Of a stretch of DNA of 64,000 bases, positions 1 to 8,517 are shown piece by piece. Every line of letters starts with the position of its first letter. Position 1 is the stretch's first letter. Made by a program: the position numbers and the translations under genes. The notes under the pieces were generated by a model. The model saw only the letters and a list, made by a program, of their open reading frames with translations. It did no database searches and was not told where the DNA came from. The DNA comes from Streptomyces griseus (GTDB lineage Bacteria > Actinomycetota > Actinomycetes > Nanopelagicales > Nanopelagicaceae): the NCBI GenBank assembly GCA_945865365.1, contig CAMBDL010000002.1:96208-160207 (forward strand). The letters are read 5' to 3'.

Positions 1-962
1 ATCGACTACGCAGCGATATCACAACCACGCTGGCAAAAATAGTTGGAGTGAAATCTGTGCAGTTAACTTTTGGTGTAATGAATCAAGAGCAGCGCGATAA
101 TGTGAAGAAGATAATGCGCAATGGTCGTGAAAAATTTATTCCATTTGCCCAACCAGACTCACTCACCCGAGTAATCGGAATCGCCTCTGGTAAAGGTGGC
201 GTTGGAAAATCTTCGGTTACGGTCAATCTTGCAGTCGCTGCAGCAGCTAAAGGTCTGCGCGTAGGAATCTTGGATGCCGATGTTTACGGACATTCAATTC
301 CACGCCTGATGGGTTTGATGGGCCAACGACCAACAGCTATTGATCAAATGTTTATTCCACTTGAATCTTATGGGGTAAAGACTGTATCGATGGAGATGTT
401 TAAGCCTGAGCGCAGCGATGCGGTGGCATATCGTGGCCCACTTTTGCATCGAGTACTCGAGCAGTTGTTATCTGATGCTTATTGGGGCGATTTAGACTTA
501 CTACTCATCGATTTACCACCAGGAACTGGAGATCTTGCAATCTCGCTCGGCCAGTTGATTCCAACATCTGAAATCTTAGTTGTCACAACTCCGCAGATTG
601 CTGCCGCTGAAGTTGCCGAACGCGCAGGTCGAATTGCGCACCAGATTCATCAGCAGGTGATTGGTGTCGTTGAAAATATGTCTGAATACACCGATGCTGC
701 AACGGGTCAAATGGTTTCACTTTTTGGAAATGGTGGAGGCGAGGAAACTGCTAAGCGACTTTCAACACTTGTAGGCAACGATGTTCCGCTACTTGGGAAA
801 ATTCCATTTAGCGTCGACCTTCGCATGGGTGGCGATCAAGGCATTCCCGTAGTTATTGCAGCTCCAGAATCGGCTAGCGCGCTGGCTTTAACGCACATTA
901 CAGAAAGATTAATAAAGCGTAATAAATCTTTACTTGGAGTCCGCCTGGGGATTGCTACGTAA
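1..962 (+). CDS. mrp: Mrp/ApbC-type Fe-S carrier P-loop ATPase (5' partial)
   Basis: This is the C-terminal part of an Mrp/NBP35-family ATPase, thought to carry or insert Fe-S clusters in the cytoplasm. The frame is open from base 3. The residues before the GTG at 48 (LRSDITTTLAKIVGV) look like the end of the N-terminal DUF59/MIP18 domain, so the gene starts left of the window and GTG 48 is probably not the real start. The deviant Walker A motif ASGKGGVGKSSVTVNLA begins near base 183, and LLIDLPPGTGD is the switch region. The CPxC cysteines of NBP35-type scaffolds are absent: ENMSEYTDAATGQ stands where they would be, as I recall for actinobacterial Mrp. The gene converges on the DUF1003 gene and overlaps it by 33 bp. 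The family assignment is secure; the cluster-carrier role is family knowledge. Confidence 0.93.
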   Translation, partial: RLRSDITTTLAKIVGVKSVQLTFGVMNQEQRDNVKKIMRNGREKFIPFAQPDSLTRVIGIASGKGGVGKSSVTVNLAVAAAAKGLRVGILDADVYGHSIPRLMGLMGQRPTAIDQMFIPLESYGVKTVSMEMFKPERSDAVAYRGPLLHRVLEQLLSDAYWGDLDLLLIDLPPGTGDLAISLGQLIPTSEILVVTTPQIAAAEVAERAGRIAHQIHQQVIGVVENMSEYTDAATGQMVSLFGNGGGEETAKRLSTLVGNDVPLLGKIPFSVDLRMGGDQGIPVVIAAPESASALALTHITERLIKRNKSLLGVRLGIAT

Positions 963-1427
963 CTGCGCAACTACTTCTTTAGCAATATCTGAGAGTTCAC
1001 TGCGTACAAAATCTCGAGTTGCAACTTCACCTAATGAGATTCGTAGCGATGCAATTTCACGAGTTAAATATTCGGCATCGGCGATGCTGCGCTCATTTCT
1101 AGCACGGTCTTCGTTGAGTTGAATTCGGTCTCTATCTGCTTGACGATTCTGGGCAAGCAAAATCAGTGGTGCCGCATACGATGCTTGGAGTGAAAGAATC
1201 AAGGTTAAGAAGATAAATGGAAAATCATCAAAGCGCAGGTCTCGTGGAGCCAGTGCGTTCCACACAACCCATGAGAGCACAAAGACGCTCATGTACACCA
1301 AAAAGCGCGCTGTTCCTAAGAATCGCGCAAAGCGCTCAGACATGCGACCAAAAGTCTCTGAATCAATGTTGGGGCGAAGCGAACGCCGAGTTTCGCGTGG
1401 AGTATCTAGACCAAATGCACGTGCCAT
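930..1427 (-). CDS. DUF1003 family membrane protein
   Basis: The protein has about 165 residues and the DUF1003 pattern: two hydrophobic helices (FLVYMSVFVLSWVVWNAL, then FPFIFLTLILSLQASYAAPL) followed by the typical LLAQNRQADRDR and a charged coiled-coil tail. Its function is unknown. ATG 1427 is preferred over GTG 1430 because AGGAGG (complement of 1434-1439) lies 7 nt upstream of the ATG but only 4 nt from the GTG. It follows the MgtE_N-CBS gene with essentially no gap, so the two are translationally coupled. The same pairing beside mrp occurs in mycobacteria (family knowledge), which suggests a shared envelope or ion-homeostasis role. Confidence 0.85.
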   Translation of the reverse strand: MARAFGLDTPRETRRSLRPNIDSETFGRMSERFARFLGTARFLVYMSVFVLSWVVWNALAPRDLRFDDFPFIFLTLILSLQASYAAPLILLAQNRQADRDRIQLNEDRARNERSIADAEYLTREIASLRISLGEVATRDFVRSELSDIAKEVVAQLRSNPQADSK

Positions 1428-1429
1428 CA

Positions 1430-2701
1430 CTACGCCTCCTTGTAAGCAACAGGCGATTTCTCGCGGTGATCATGACGCCAGTTTTCCGGCAATAAGTGAT
1501 CCAAAACATCATCGACGGTAATTGCACCTAATAAGCGTTCATTGGCATCAATCACTGGTAATGAGAGCATGTTGTAGCTCGCAAGATGTGAAGAAACCTC
1601 ATGCAGAGTTGCATCTGGCTTCACACCTTTAGAGTCAGTGTCAACAATGGAGCCAAGCAGAGTTGAAGGTGGTTCACGTAATAAACGTTGGTAATGAACC
1701 GTACCTATAAAACGCCCAGTTGGGGTTTCAAGGGGTTGGCGACAGATAAAAATTTGGGAGGCAAGTGCAGGAGAGATCTCTTTTTGCCGAACGGCAGCTA
1801 GTGCATCGGCAACAGAATAATCGGCGCTCATAACAATTGGCTCGGTAGTCATCATTCCGCCAGCTGAATAATCTTCATAGTTCATCAGACGCAAAACATC
1901 TTCAGCATCTTCTGGCTCCATCAACTCTAAAAGTGCTTCGGCGCGCTCTTGCCCAATTTCTCGCAATAAATCTGCGGCATCATCTGGATCCATTTCACCC
2001 AGAACATCGGCAGCTCGCTCTCCTTCAAGGGCTTGAAGAAGTGCAACGCGATCGTCTTCATCCATTTCCTCTAATACATCTGCAAGGCGTTCATCATCTA
2101 ATGCTCCAGCAATTTCTACACGACGCTTAGCTGGCAGATCTTGGAGCACGGTAGCTAAATCTGCCGCACGCAAATTTGAAAGCGTTGAAAGCAAGTTTGT
2201 GACACCTTGGTTTTGTTCGGTGTGGGCAAAGCCAACTACTTCTTCCCAAGCAACCGTTGAAGTTGCCCCTTTACGGCGAAGACCCCGACCGGGGCGCATA
2301 ATATGAACTCGATTAATCAACCAATCACCGGTGCGATTTTGTTCCATACCCATATCTTCGACAATTACTCTTTCACCAGATGCGATATGCGTAATTAAAC
2401 GATCGAGCATGTCACCTAGGACTAAAACTTCACCAGGGCGGGTTTCGTAACGGCGCATATTCAATAGACCAGTAATCACAACTGCGCCGCTCTCAATCGA
2501 GGTGACTCGAGTTATGGGAACAAAGACTCGACGACGAAGTGGAACTTCTACGACTAAACCAAGAACACGAGGAGGTAAGTTATTAGTACGAAGGGTCGCC
2601 ACAGCATCTCGCACCTTTCCTACTGGATCACCATTTGGGTCAAATACCGCGGTGCCTGCAAGACGGGCGAGAAATACTCGGTTTAAGAGATTGCCGCTCA
2701 T
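1430..2701 (-). CDS. PRC-barrel-like / MgtE_N / CBS-pair protein without channel domain
   Basis: This 423-residue soluble protein has three parts. Residues 1-100 look like a PRC-barrel-type fold (AGTAVFDPNGDPVGKVRD). Residues about 185-285 form an acidic MgtE N-terminal superhelix (repeated ALDDERLADVLEEMDEDD-like units). Residues about 290-410 carry two CBS motifs. It ends at VLDHLLPEN plus a short tail, so the transmembrane Mg2+ channel of true MgtE is absent and calling it a transporter would be wrong. In MgtE these modules sense Mg2+ and nucleotides, so a sensor or regulatory role is inferred, perhaps acting with the DUF1003 membrane protein encoded immediately downstream. TACCCT lies 6 nt before the ATG, suggesting a leaderless mRNA. 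Confidence 0.85.
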   Translation of the reverse strand: MSGNLLNRVFLARLAGTAVFDPNGDPVGKVRDAVATLRTNNLPPRVLGLVVEVPLRRRVFVPITRVTSIESGAVVITGLLNMRRYETRPGEVLVLGDMLDRLITHIASGERVIVEDMGMEQNRTGDWLINRVHIMRPGRGLRRKGATSTVAWEEVVGFAHTEQNQGVTNLLSTLSNLRAADLATVLQDLPAKRRVEIAGALDDERLADVLEEMDEDDRVALLQALEGERAADVLGEMDPDDAADLLREIGQERAEALLELMEPEDAEDVLRLMNYEDYSAGGMMTTEPIVMSADYSVADALAAVRQKEISPALASQIFICRQPLETPTGRFIGTVHYQRLLREPPSTLLGSIVDTDSKGVKPDATLHEVSSHLASYNMLSLPVIDANERLLGAITVDDVLDHLLPENWRHDHREKSPVAYKEA

Positions 2702-2723
2702 GGGTTAAGGGTACCTTTACCTC
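2702..2723. promoter_or_regulatory. Compact divergent promoter with overlapping -10 elements
   Basis: Only 22 bp separate the two divergent ATG codons. The palindromic core agggtacctt (2708-2717) supplies TACCCT on the minus strand and TACCTT on the plus strand. Each lies 6 nt from its start codon, which fits two leaderless transcripts sharing one core. No good -35 box is visible on either side. Confidence 0.45.
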
Positions 2724-3647
2724 ATGGGTGCAGGAGAACAATTGCAGGGCGGTTATCACAATCGCGATAGTCATACGGCCATTCCTGCTCGACCCGATCT
2801 GATTCGCTTGGGTATTGGAATAATAGGAATCGGTACATCTGGTCCACTTATTGCAATGAGCACGATGCCAATCACAACATTAATTTTCTGGAGAAATTTA
2901 GGAGGGGCGATATTAACTCTGCCCTTTGCGCTCAGACATCGTGCTCATCGCGAAGGAGTCACGTGGGCGATTATCGCAGGAGTCGTTCTAGCAGTTCACT
3001 TTATGGGCTTCTTTCTTGCTATGCGCTGGACAACTGTTGCTGCTGGTACTGCTCTTGTCGCATTACAACCGATTTTTGCTGCACTCTTTGTGAAATTGAG
3101 TGGTGGTCATATTCCATCATCGGTGTGGCTAGGAATGATTGTTAGTTTTACAGGTGTACTACTCATCTCAGGCGTTGATCTTACTATTTCGTTTCAAGCA
3201 TTTCTTGGAGACATCGCTGCACTGCTCTCTGCAGCCTTAGCTGCCTTATACATGATGGCGGGTTCAAGAGCGCAGCGAACGTTAGAGACAACCACCTATA
3301 CGACTATTTGTTATTTTGTATGTGCAGTAACAGTACTCCCAGTGGCTGTTATTTCAGGAGTACCTCTGTTTCATTTCACGGCACGTGAGTGGTGGATTCT
3401 TCTCGGGCTTATTGTGGGTGCTCAGATTCTTGGTCATACAATGTTTAATTCAGCCTTAAAACGAGTGTCACCAGCGATTGTCTCGCTCATTATATTTTTT
3501 GAAGTTCCGGTGAGTTCAATTCTTGCGGTATGGTGGATTGGTCAGAAGCCACCGCTTGGAATTCTTCCGGGAATAGCCCTCATTTTAATCGGTTGTGTTT
3601 TAGTAGTTACACGCAGTCGTTCCAACCAAGTTGAAATTACACCATGA
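2724..3647 (+). CDS. EamA/DMT-superfamily transporter
   Basis: The protein has 307 residues and about ten hydrophobic segments arranged as two EamA halves, the layout of drug/metabolite exporters such as RhaT- or YdcZ-like permeases. Visible hallmarks are a first half ending near LISGVDL and a second half with LGHTMFNSALKRVSPAIVSL and a PPLGILPGIALILIG terminal helix. The substrate cannot be read from sequence. The start at ATG 2724 gives a roughly 28-residue hydrophilic N-terminus before the first helix. It overlaps the PHP gene by ATGA, so they are co-transcribed. Confidence 0.88.
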   Translation: MGAGEQLQGGYHNRDSHTAIPARPDLIRLGIGIIGIGTSGPLIAMSTMPITTLIFWRNLGGAILTLPFALRHRAHREGVTWAIIAGVVLAVHFMGFFLAMRWTTVAAGTALVALQPIFAALFVKLSGGHIPSSVWLGMIVSFTGVLLISGVDLTISFQAFLGDIAALLSAALAALYMMAGSRAQRTLETTTYTTICYFVCAVTVLPVAVISGVPLFHFTAREWWILLGLIVGAQILGHTMFNSALKRVSPAIVSLIIFFEVPVSSILAVWWIGQKPPLGILPGIALILIGCVLVVTRSRSNQVEITP

Positions 3648-4489
3648 TCGATTTACATACGCACACAAATAAAAGCGACGGTACTGATTCACCGCGGCAA
3701 CTTATCAATAAGGCTATTTCTTTAGGAATGAGTGTTATTGGAGTGACTGATCACGACACGACTTCTGGATGGGCTGAAGCAACGGAGAGCTTAAGAGGCA
3801 CACTCAGCTTGGCATTGGGTAGCGAGATCTCTTGCTTAACTGAGGATGGAATGAGTGTTCACATGCTTGGTTTGCTCTTTGATGGCGGGCACGCAGCGAT
3901 GCAAGTGATGCTTGAAGAAACACGTGATGGACGACTTCCACGCATGCGAAAAATGATTGAGAAAATGCGCCATGCGGGTATAGATATTTCAATGGAGGAT
4001 GTTTATAAAGCACTTCCCAACGGTGCAACGCTGGGCCGTCCTCATCTGGCCGATGCTCTTGTCAACAAAGGAATCATTGAATCTCGAGATGAAGCATTTC
4101 AGGGCATGCTCAATAATGGTTCAGAGTTCTATGTCTCTCATGCCGCGCCTACACCCGAGGATGCGATTCGAATGATTAGAAGCGCTGGGGGAGTAGCAGT
4201 AATCGCGCACCCATTTGCTTCGCTAAGAGGAAAAACGCTGGGGGTATCAGATTTCAAAAGCTTAGTAGATGCTGGATTAAATGGTATTGAAGTCGACCAT
4301 CGTGATCAGAACCCGGATGAGCGAGCAATGTTGCGTGGAGTTGCGCAGGATCTTGATTTAGTAATAACAGGTGCCAGCGATTACCATGGCAACGGTAAAC
4401 TTAACTCATTGGGTGAGTATGGGACTAGCCCAGACCAATGGGAAAGACTTGAATCCCAATCAAATTCCCGAAGGGTAGTCAGAGCATGA
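3644..4489 (+). CDS. PHP-domain phosphoesterase (TrpH/YciV type)
   Basis: This 281-residue PHP-family metal-dependent phosphoesterase has the expected metal-binding motifs: HTHTNKSDGTDSP at residues 4-16, GVTDHDT, a central E in ALGSEISC, IAHPFAS and GASDYHG near the C-terminus. Relatives such as TrpH act as 5'-3' exonucleases or 3',5'-nucleotide phosphatases. That activity is inferred here, with RNA turnover or pAp removal as the most likely roles. It overlaps the upstream transporter and the downstream MarC gene by ATGA, forming a three-gene operon. Confidence 0.87.
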   Translation: MIDLHTHTNKSDGTDSPRQLINKAISLGMSVIGVTDHDTTSGWAEATESLRGTLSLALGSEISCLTEDGMSVHMLGLLFDGGHAAMQVMLEETRDGRLPRMRKMIEKMRHAGIDISMEDVYKALPNGATLGRPHLADALVNKGIIESRDEAFQGMLNNGSEFYVSHAAPTPEDAIRMIRSAGGVAVIAHPFASLRGKTLGVSDFKSLVDAGLNGIEVDHRDQNPDERAMLRGVAQDLDLVITGASDYHGNGKLNSLGEYGTSPDQWERLESQSNSRRVVRA

Positions 4490-5106
4490 AAGTTGTTCAC
4501 ATCAGTGCACTCACATTTGCGATTCAATCCTTCGTCACTCTCTTCGTCATTATGGACCCACCAGGTGCCACTCCAATTTTCTTGGCCCTTGTAGCCGATA
4601 AACCTGCACGTGAGCGCCGCATGCTTGCCTTAAAAGCTGCATCGGTTTCATTCTTTGTTATTACGCTCTTTGCATTATTTGGTCGATTTATCTTGAGTTA
4701 CTTAAATGTTTCTATGGCAGCCCTTCAAGCTGCTGGGGCGTTTTTACTTCTGCTTATTTCGCTGGATCTTTTAACCGGCGGCAAAGGTGGTGGTAGAAAC
4801 GAGAGTGGGGATGCAAATATTGCATTGGTGCCACTCGGTACTCCTCTATTAGCTGGCCCAGGAGCAATCGTTGCAACGATGATATTTGTTCAGCAGGCTG
4901 ATAATGCATCCATGGTGATTGGTTTAGTCGGCGCAATTGTTGCGGTCCATGTAGCAATTGCAGGCGTGTTGATGGCATCGACATCAATCTTGAAAGTCAT
5001 CAAAGAGTCGGGCGTCACTCTAGTTGCTCGCATCGCCGGATTATTGCTCGCCGCCATTGCCGTACAGATGCTCGTTGATGCAATTCGAATTTTTGTTGCT
5101 TCTTAG
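4486..5106 (+). CDS. MarC/UPF0056 family integral membrane protein
   Basis: The protein has 206 residues, six predicted membrane helices and the MarC signature near the N-terminus (FVIMDPPGATPIFLAL) and mid-protein (VPLGTPLLAGPGAI). The family is widespread; its transport function is unproven. It is the last gene of the DMT-PHP-MarC operon. Its TAG stop overlaps the TAA of the convergent DEAD-box helicase by 3 bp (5104-5106 against 5103-5105). Confidence 0.9.
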   Translation: MKVVHISALTFAIQSFVTLFVIMDPPGATPIFLALVADKPARERRMLALKAASVSFFVITLFALFGRFILSYLNVSMAALQAAGAFLLLLISLDLLTGGKGGGRNESGDANIALVPLGTPLLAGPGAIVATMIFVQQADNASMVIGLVGAIVAVHVAIAGVLMASTSILKVIKESGVTLVARIAGLLLAAIAVQMLVDAIRIFVAS

Positions 5107-6443
5107 CTCTCTTTAAACTTTTTAGTCCTAGTTCTTGTGCGCTCACTCTTTTCTTTAGGAGTAGGTGCCTTAGCTGGGGCGGATTTTACAGGCGTTTTGC
5201 TTTCTACTCTTACAACAGGTTTTGCCTTAGTCATACGACCAGTAGAACCAGTGGGAATATCGAGAACTTCGTATAAATGCGGAGATGATGAATAAGTCTC
5301 TTCTGGCTCGGCTAAACCGAGATCTAACGTTTGGTTAATCATCTTCCACCGTGCAAGTTCATCCCAATCAACAAAAGTAACTGCAATACCATCGGCTCCT
5401 GCACGTGCAGTGCGACCAATACGGTGAACATAAGTCTTCTCATCTTCAGGACATTGGTAGTTGATAACGTGTGTAATTCCCTCGATATCAATGCCGCGTG
5501 CAGCAACGTCGGTTGCTACTAGTACATCTGATTTTCCACCCTTGAAGTCACCTAAAGCTTTTTCACGTGCACCTTGACCTAAATCACCATGGATTGTGGC
5601 GGCGCGGAAGCCACGCTCAATTAGATCATCGGCAGTTTTTTGACATGTTCGCTTAGTGCGACAAAAAACAATGGTTGGTCCACGACCATCGGCCTGCAAA
5701 ATTCGGGCCAACATTTCAATTTTATCCATGGCATGTGCGCGCAAGACGTGCTGCTTAATACGAGTGACAACTGCACCTTCGTCTTCACTATCTTGTGTAC
5801 GAATATGAATAGGTTGATTCATAAAGCGGCGCGCAAGGGCGATGATGTCGCCAGGCATTGTTGCCGAAAAGAGCATCGTCTGCGCTCTATTGGGAGTGTT
5901 AGCTAAAATCTTTTCAACATCAGGTAAGAATCCAAGATCCAACATCTCATCAGCCTCATCTAGCACTAGGCGAGAGACCTCTTTTAACTTGAGTTGACCT
6001 TGACGTGATAAATCTAAAAGACGCCCAGGTGTTCCAACAACAATTTCTACCCCAGCATGCAGAGCTTCAATCTGTGGCTCAAATGCACGGCCCCCATAAA
6101 CAGCTAACGTTCTGATTCCGCGATTGGTAGCTAACTCGTCAATGTCTCGCGTGACTTGCGTACACAGTTCACGTGTTGGAACAACGATTAATACCTGAGG
6201 CATTCCTTTATTTGAAAACTCTGCCCACTCTGCATCATTCGGAGCAATTACGCGCTCAATAACTGGAATTCCAAAAGCTAAAGTTTTGCCAGTACCAGTC
6301 TTTGCTTGGCCAATGACATCACCATCACTGAGGGCAATTGGTAGCACCATTTCTTGAATCGCAAAAGGTGCAATAAAACCATGCGCATGAAGAGCTTCAA
6401 TCGTTTCGGGACGAAGTGGAAGATCGGCGAAAGTATTTGCCAC
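5103..6443 (-). CDS. DEAD-box ATP-dependent RNA helicase
   Basis: All DEAD-box motifs are present in order: FAIQEMVLPIAL (Q motif), AKTGTGKT, PTREL, GTPGR, DEAD, SAT, IVFCRTKRT, VATDVAARGIDI and HRIGRTARAG. A basic, low-complexity tail follows (KSAPAKAPTPKEKSERTRTR), typical of RNA-binding extensions. It unwinds RNA, probably in ribosome assembly or mRNA decay. The frame is open to an ATG at 6521, but that would overlap the DUF3107 gene by 77 bp. I therefore prefer GTG 6443, one base after the DUF3107 stop (TAACGTG), which puts the start just before FADLPLRPETIEAL, the usual family beginning. TetR-DUF3107-RhlE-like order is conserved in mycobacteria. Confidence 0.92.
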   Translation of the reverse strand: MANTFADLPLRPETIEALHAHGFIAPFAIQEMVLPIALSDGDVIGQAKTGTGKTLAFGIPVIERVIAPNDAEWAEFSNKGMPQVLIVVPTRELCTQVTRDIDELATNRGIRTLAVYGGRAFEPQIEALHAGVEIVVGTPGRLLDLSRQGQLKLKEVSRLVLDEADEMLDLGFLPDVEKILANTPNRAQTMLFSATMPGDIIALARRFMNQPIHIRTQDSEDEGAVVTRIKQHVLRAHAMDKIEMLARILQADGRGPTIVFCRTKRTCQKTADDLIERGFRAATIHGDLGQGAREKALGDFKGGKSDVLVATDVAARGIDIEGITHVINYQCPEDEKTYVHRIGRTARAGADGIAVTFVDWDELARWKMINQTLDLGLAEPEETYSSSPHLYEVLDIPTGSTGRMTKAKPVVRVESKTPVKSAPAKAPTPKEKSERTRTRTKKFKES

Positions 6444-6444
6444 G

Positions 6445-6702
6445 TTATGCAGCGCCGAAACCGACGCGACGAGATGCGGCTTCGCCGACCTCGACATAGC
6501 CGATTTTGTCTGCTGGAACAATTATTTCATGACCGCGAATATCGGTTAACGTCAATGGCTTACCAGATGCAAGTGCATCGGCAACTGCGCTCTTGATTTC
6601 GGCGGCAGTTTGAGCGCTCTCGAAAAAGAGGTCAGAGGCAACACGTGCTACAGCGATTCTGACCTCTGATTTTACAGCGGAGTCGGTTTTCTTTGTACTC
6701 AT
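6445..6702 (-). CDS. DUF3107 family small protein (TB9.4-like)
   Basis: The protein has 85 residues, starting MSTKKTDSAVKSEVRIAVAR and ending KIGYVEVGEAASRRVGFGAA, the hallmark of actinobacterial DUF3107 (mycobacterial TB9.4). The frame extends upstream to 6756, but that would run through the tetR end. ATG 6702 has AGGAT 6-7 nt upstream and gives the usual family length. Function is unknown. Its conserved position between a TetR regulator and an RNA helicase suggests a role connected with that helicase or its regulation. Confidence 0.85.
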   Translation of the reverse strand: MSTKKTDSAVKSEVRIAVARVASDLFFESAQTAAEIKSAVADALASGKPLTLTDIRGHEIIVPADKIGYVEVGEAASRRVGFGAA

Positions 6703-6722
6703 AGTGCTAATCCTATCGGCCT

Positions 6723-7334
6723 TTAATTGCGTGGGAAACCTGAAATACCTCTCCACATGAGGTTATTAACGAGCTCTACTGCTTGCTCGCGGGTCAATGT
6801 GCTATCTCGATCCAGCCAGTGACGTGCCGTAACTTGCGCATATCCGATCATTCCTACGCCAAGGAGCATTGAAGCCTCTTTTGGAAGTCCTGTATCTATG
6901 GAAATGACGGCACTAGCTGCAGCCGCGCAGTCATATGTCATTCGGTTGAGGCGCTCTCGCACTGACGGTTCAACGCTCATGTCACTTTCAAAAAGTAATC
7001 TGAAAGCTTCACCCTCTTTTTCAATAAAAGTAAAATATGCATTTACTGTTGCATGAACGCGATTTGCATTATCTGGTGTGGATGCAATTGCTTTTTGGAT
7101 CTCAAAGACCAGCGAATCGATGTGTAAATCTAAAACCGCTAAATAGAGATCGAGTTTTGATGGAAAGTGTTGATAAAGAACTGGCTTACTGACATTTGCG
7201 CGATCGGCAATTTCATCCATTGCCGCCGAGTGGTATCCAGCAGCAGTGAAGACTTCCAAGGCAGCCGATAAAAGTAGCGCTCGACGCTCATCGCGAGGAA
7301 GACGAGCCTTGTTTGAAGTGTCTGCGGTAGTCAT
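6723..7334 (-). CDS. TetR/AcrR family transcriptional regulator
   Basis: This 203-residue protein has an N-terminal TetR helix-turn-helix (residues about 15-60: LEVFTAAGYHSAAMDEIADR, then VSKPVLYQHFPSKLDLY) and a helical ligand domain. It heads the TetR-DUF3107-helicase transcript and diverges from moeZ across 31 bp. In M. tuberculosis the orthologous region also pairs this regulator with DUF3107, RhlE and MoeB/MoeZ (family knowledge). TACGAT lies 7 nt before the ATG on the minus strand, so a leaderless mRNA is possible. The ligand is unknown. Confidence 0.88.
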   Translation of the reverse strand: MTTADTSNKARLPRDERRALLLSAALEVFTAAGYHSAAMDEIADRANVSKPVLYQHFPSKLDLYLAVLDLHIDSLVFEIQKAIASTPDNANRVHATVNAYFTFIEKEGEAFRLLFESDMSVEPSVRERLNRMTYDCAAAASAVISIDTGLPKEASMLLGVGMIGYAQVTARHWLDRDSTLTREQAVELVNNLMWRGISGFPRN

Positions 7335-7365
7335 TGGAGGAATCGTACGGCAGAATCACTCTTCT

Positions 7366-8517
7366 ATGGAAATCCCGCCACTTGTTGAACAAGGTAGCGT
7401 GCTGAGCGCCGAAGAATCGCGTCGCTATAGCCGCCACTTAACGCTGCCGGATATTTCAACAATTGGCCAAGAACGGCTTAAAAAATCCAAAGTCTTATGT
7501 GTTGGTGCCGGCGGCTTGGGCTCGCCCATATTGATGTATTTAGCTGCAGCAGGAGTCGGCACGCTAGGGGTTGTTGATTTTGACGTTGTAGATGAAACCA
7601 ATCTTCAACGTCAGATTCTTCATGGTCAAAGCGATATTGGTAAGAGCAAAGCGGTAAGTGCGCGCGAGACAATTCTTGAGATTAATTCATTCATCAATGT
7701 TGTTGTGCATGATGTTGAATTGAGCAATATAAACGCATTAGAAATTCTTGGGCAGTATGACTTAATAATCGATGGAACTGATAATTTTGCAACAAGGTAT
7801 TTAATTAACGATGCTGCAGTACTTTTGGGCAAACCATATGTGTGGGGCTCAATTTATCGTTTTGATGGTCAAGCCTCTGTTTTTTGGGCCGACCACGGTC
7901 CGTGCTATAGGTGCCTGCATCCACAGCCAGCCCTTGATGTTGCAAGTTGCGCAGAGGCAGGGGTTCTTGGCGTGCTGTGTGCAACGATTGGTGCGATACA
8001 AGCAACAGAGGCCATAAAGATTATTACGGGAATTGGAACTGCACTCATAGGAAATCTAATGATGTATAACGCGTTAGATATGAGTTTTGAGAAGATTGAA
8101 ATCAAGAAAGATCCGCAGTGTGTCCTGTGTAGTGCAAGCCCACGACAACATAGCTTGCTAGATGATTATGAAGCATTCTGTGCAAGCCCAACTGACGATG
8201 AGATTTCAGTTGGTGAGCTCAAGGAGCGCATGGAGCAAGGCGGAGGTTTTCTTCTGGTGGATGTTCGAGAGCCGTATGAGTTTGAATTAGTGCGAATTCC
8301 AGGTTCGATTTTAATGCCCTTGGCTGGCTTCTTTGATGCAAGCGCATTTGCATACCTTCCGATAGATAAAGAGATTATTCTGTACTGCAAAGTTGGAATA
8401 CGCTCAGCCACTGCTTTAAAGATTCTCAAGTCAAGAGGTCATGTCAGAGTTAGACATGTTGATGGAGGAGTAGCTGCGTGGGTTGAAAATTTCGAACCAG
8501 AATTAAGGATGTACTAA
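7366..8517 (+). CDS. moeZ: MoeZ/MoeB: ThiF-type adenylyltransferase fused to rhodanese
   Basis: The protein has 383 residues. The E1/ThiF domain (about 1-260) has CVGAGGLGSP for ATP, a catalytic Cys in DVASCAEAG and two zinc CxxC pairs (CYRC and CVLC). A C-terminal rhodanese domain (about 285-383) has the active Cys in LYCKVGIRS. Such proteins adenylate and sulfurate the C-termini of small sulfur carriers (MoaD, ThiS, CysO) for molybdopterin or cysteine synthesis. The start at ATG 7366 (MEIPPLVEQG) was chosen because the open frame upstream runs into tetR. The stop overlaps the deacetylase start as TAATG, coupling thiol chemistry genes. Confidence 0.93.
   Translation: MEIPPLVEQGSVLSAEESRRYSRHLTLPDISTIGQERLKKSKVLCVGAGGLGSPILMYLAAAGVGTLGVVDFDVVDETNLQRQILHGQSDIGKSKAVSARETILEINSFINVVVHDVELSNINALEILGQYDLIIDGTDNFATRYLINDAAVLLGKPYVWGSIYRFDGQASVFWADHGPCYRCLHPQPALDVASCAEAGVLGVLCATIGAIQATEAIKIITGIGTALIGNLMMYNALDMSFEKIEIKKDPQCVLCSASPRQHSLLDDYEAFCASPTDDEISVGELKERMEQGGGFLLVDVREPYEFELVRIPGSILMPLAGFFDASAFAYLPIDKEIILYCKVGIRSATALKILKSRGHVRVRHVDGGVAAWVENFEPELRMY

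Noticed and set aside
6444..6521. N-terminal extension of the DEAD-box helicase
   Set aside because: It would overlap DUF3107 for its whole length and is not part of the conserved helicase core.
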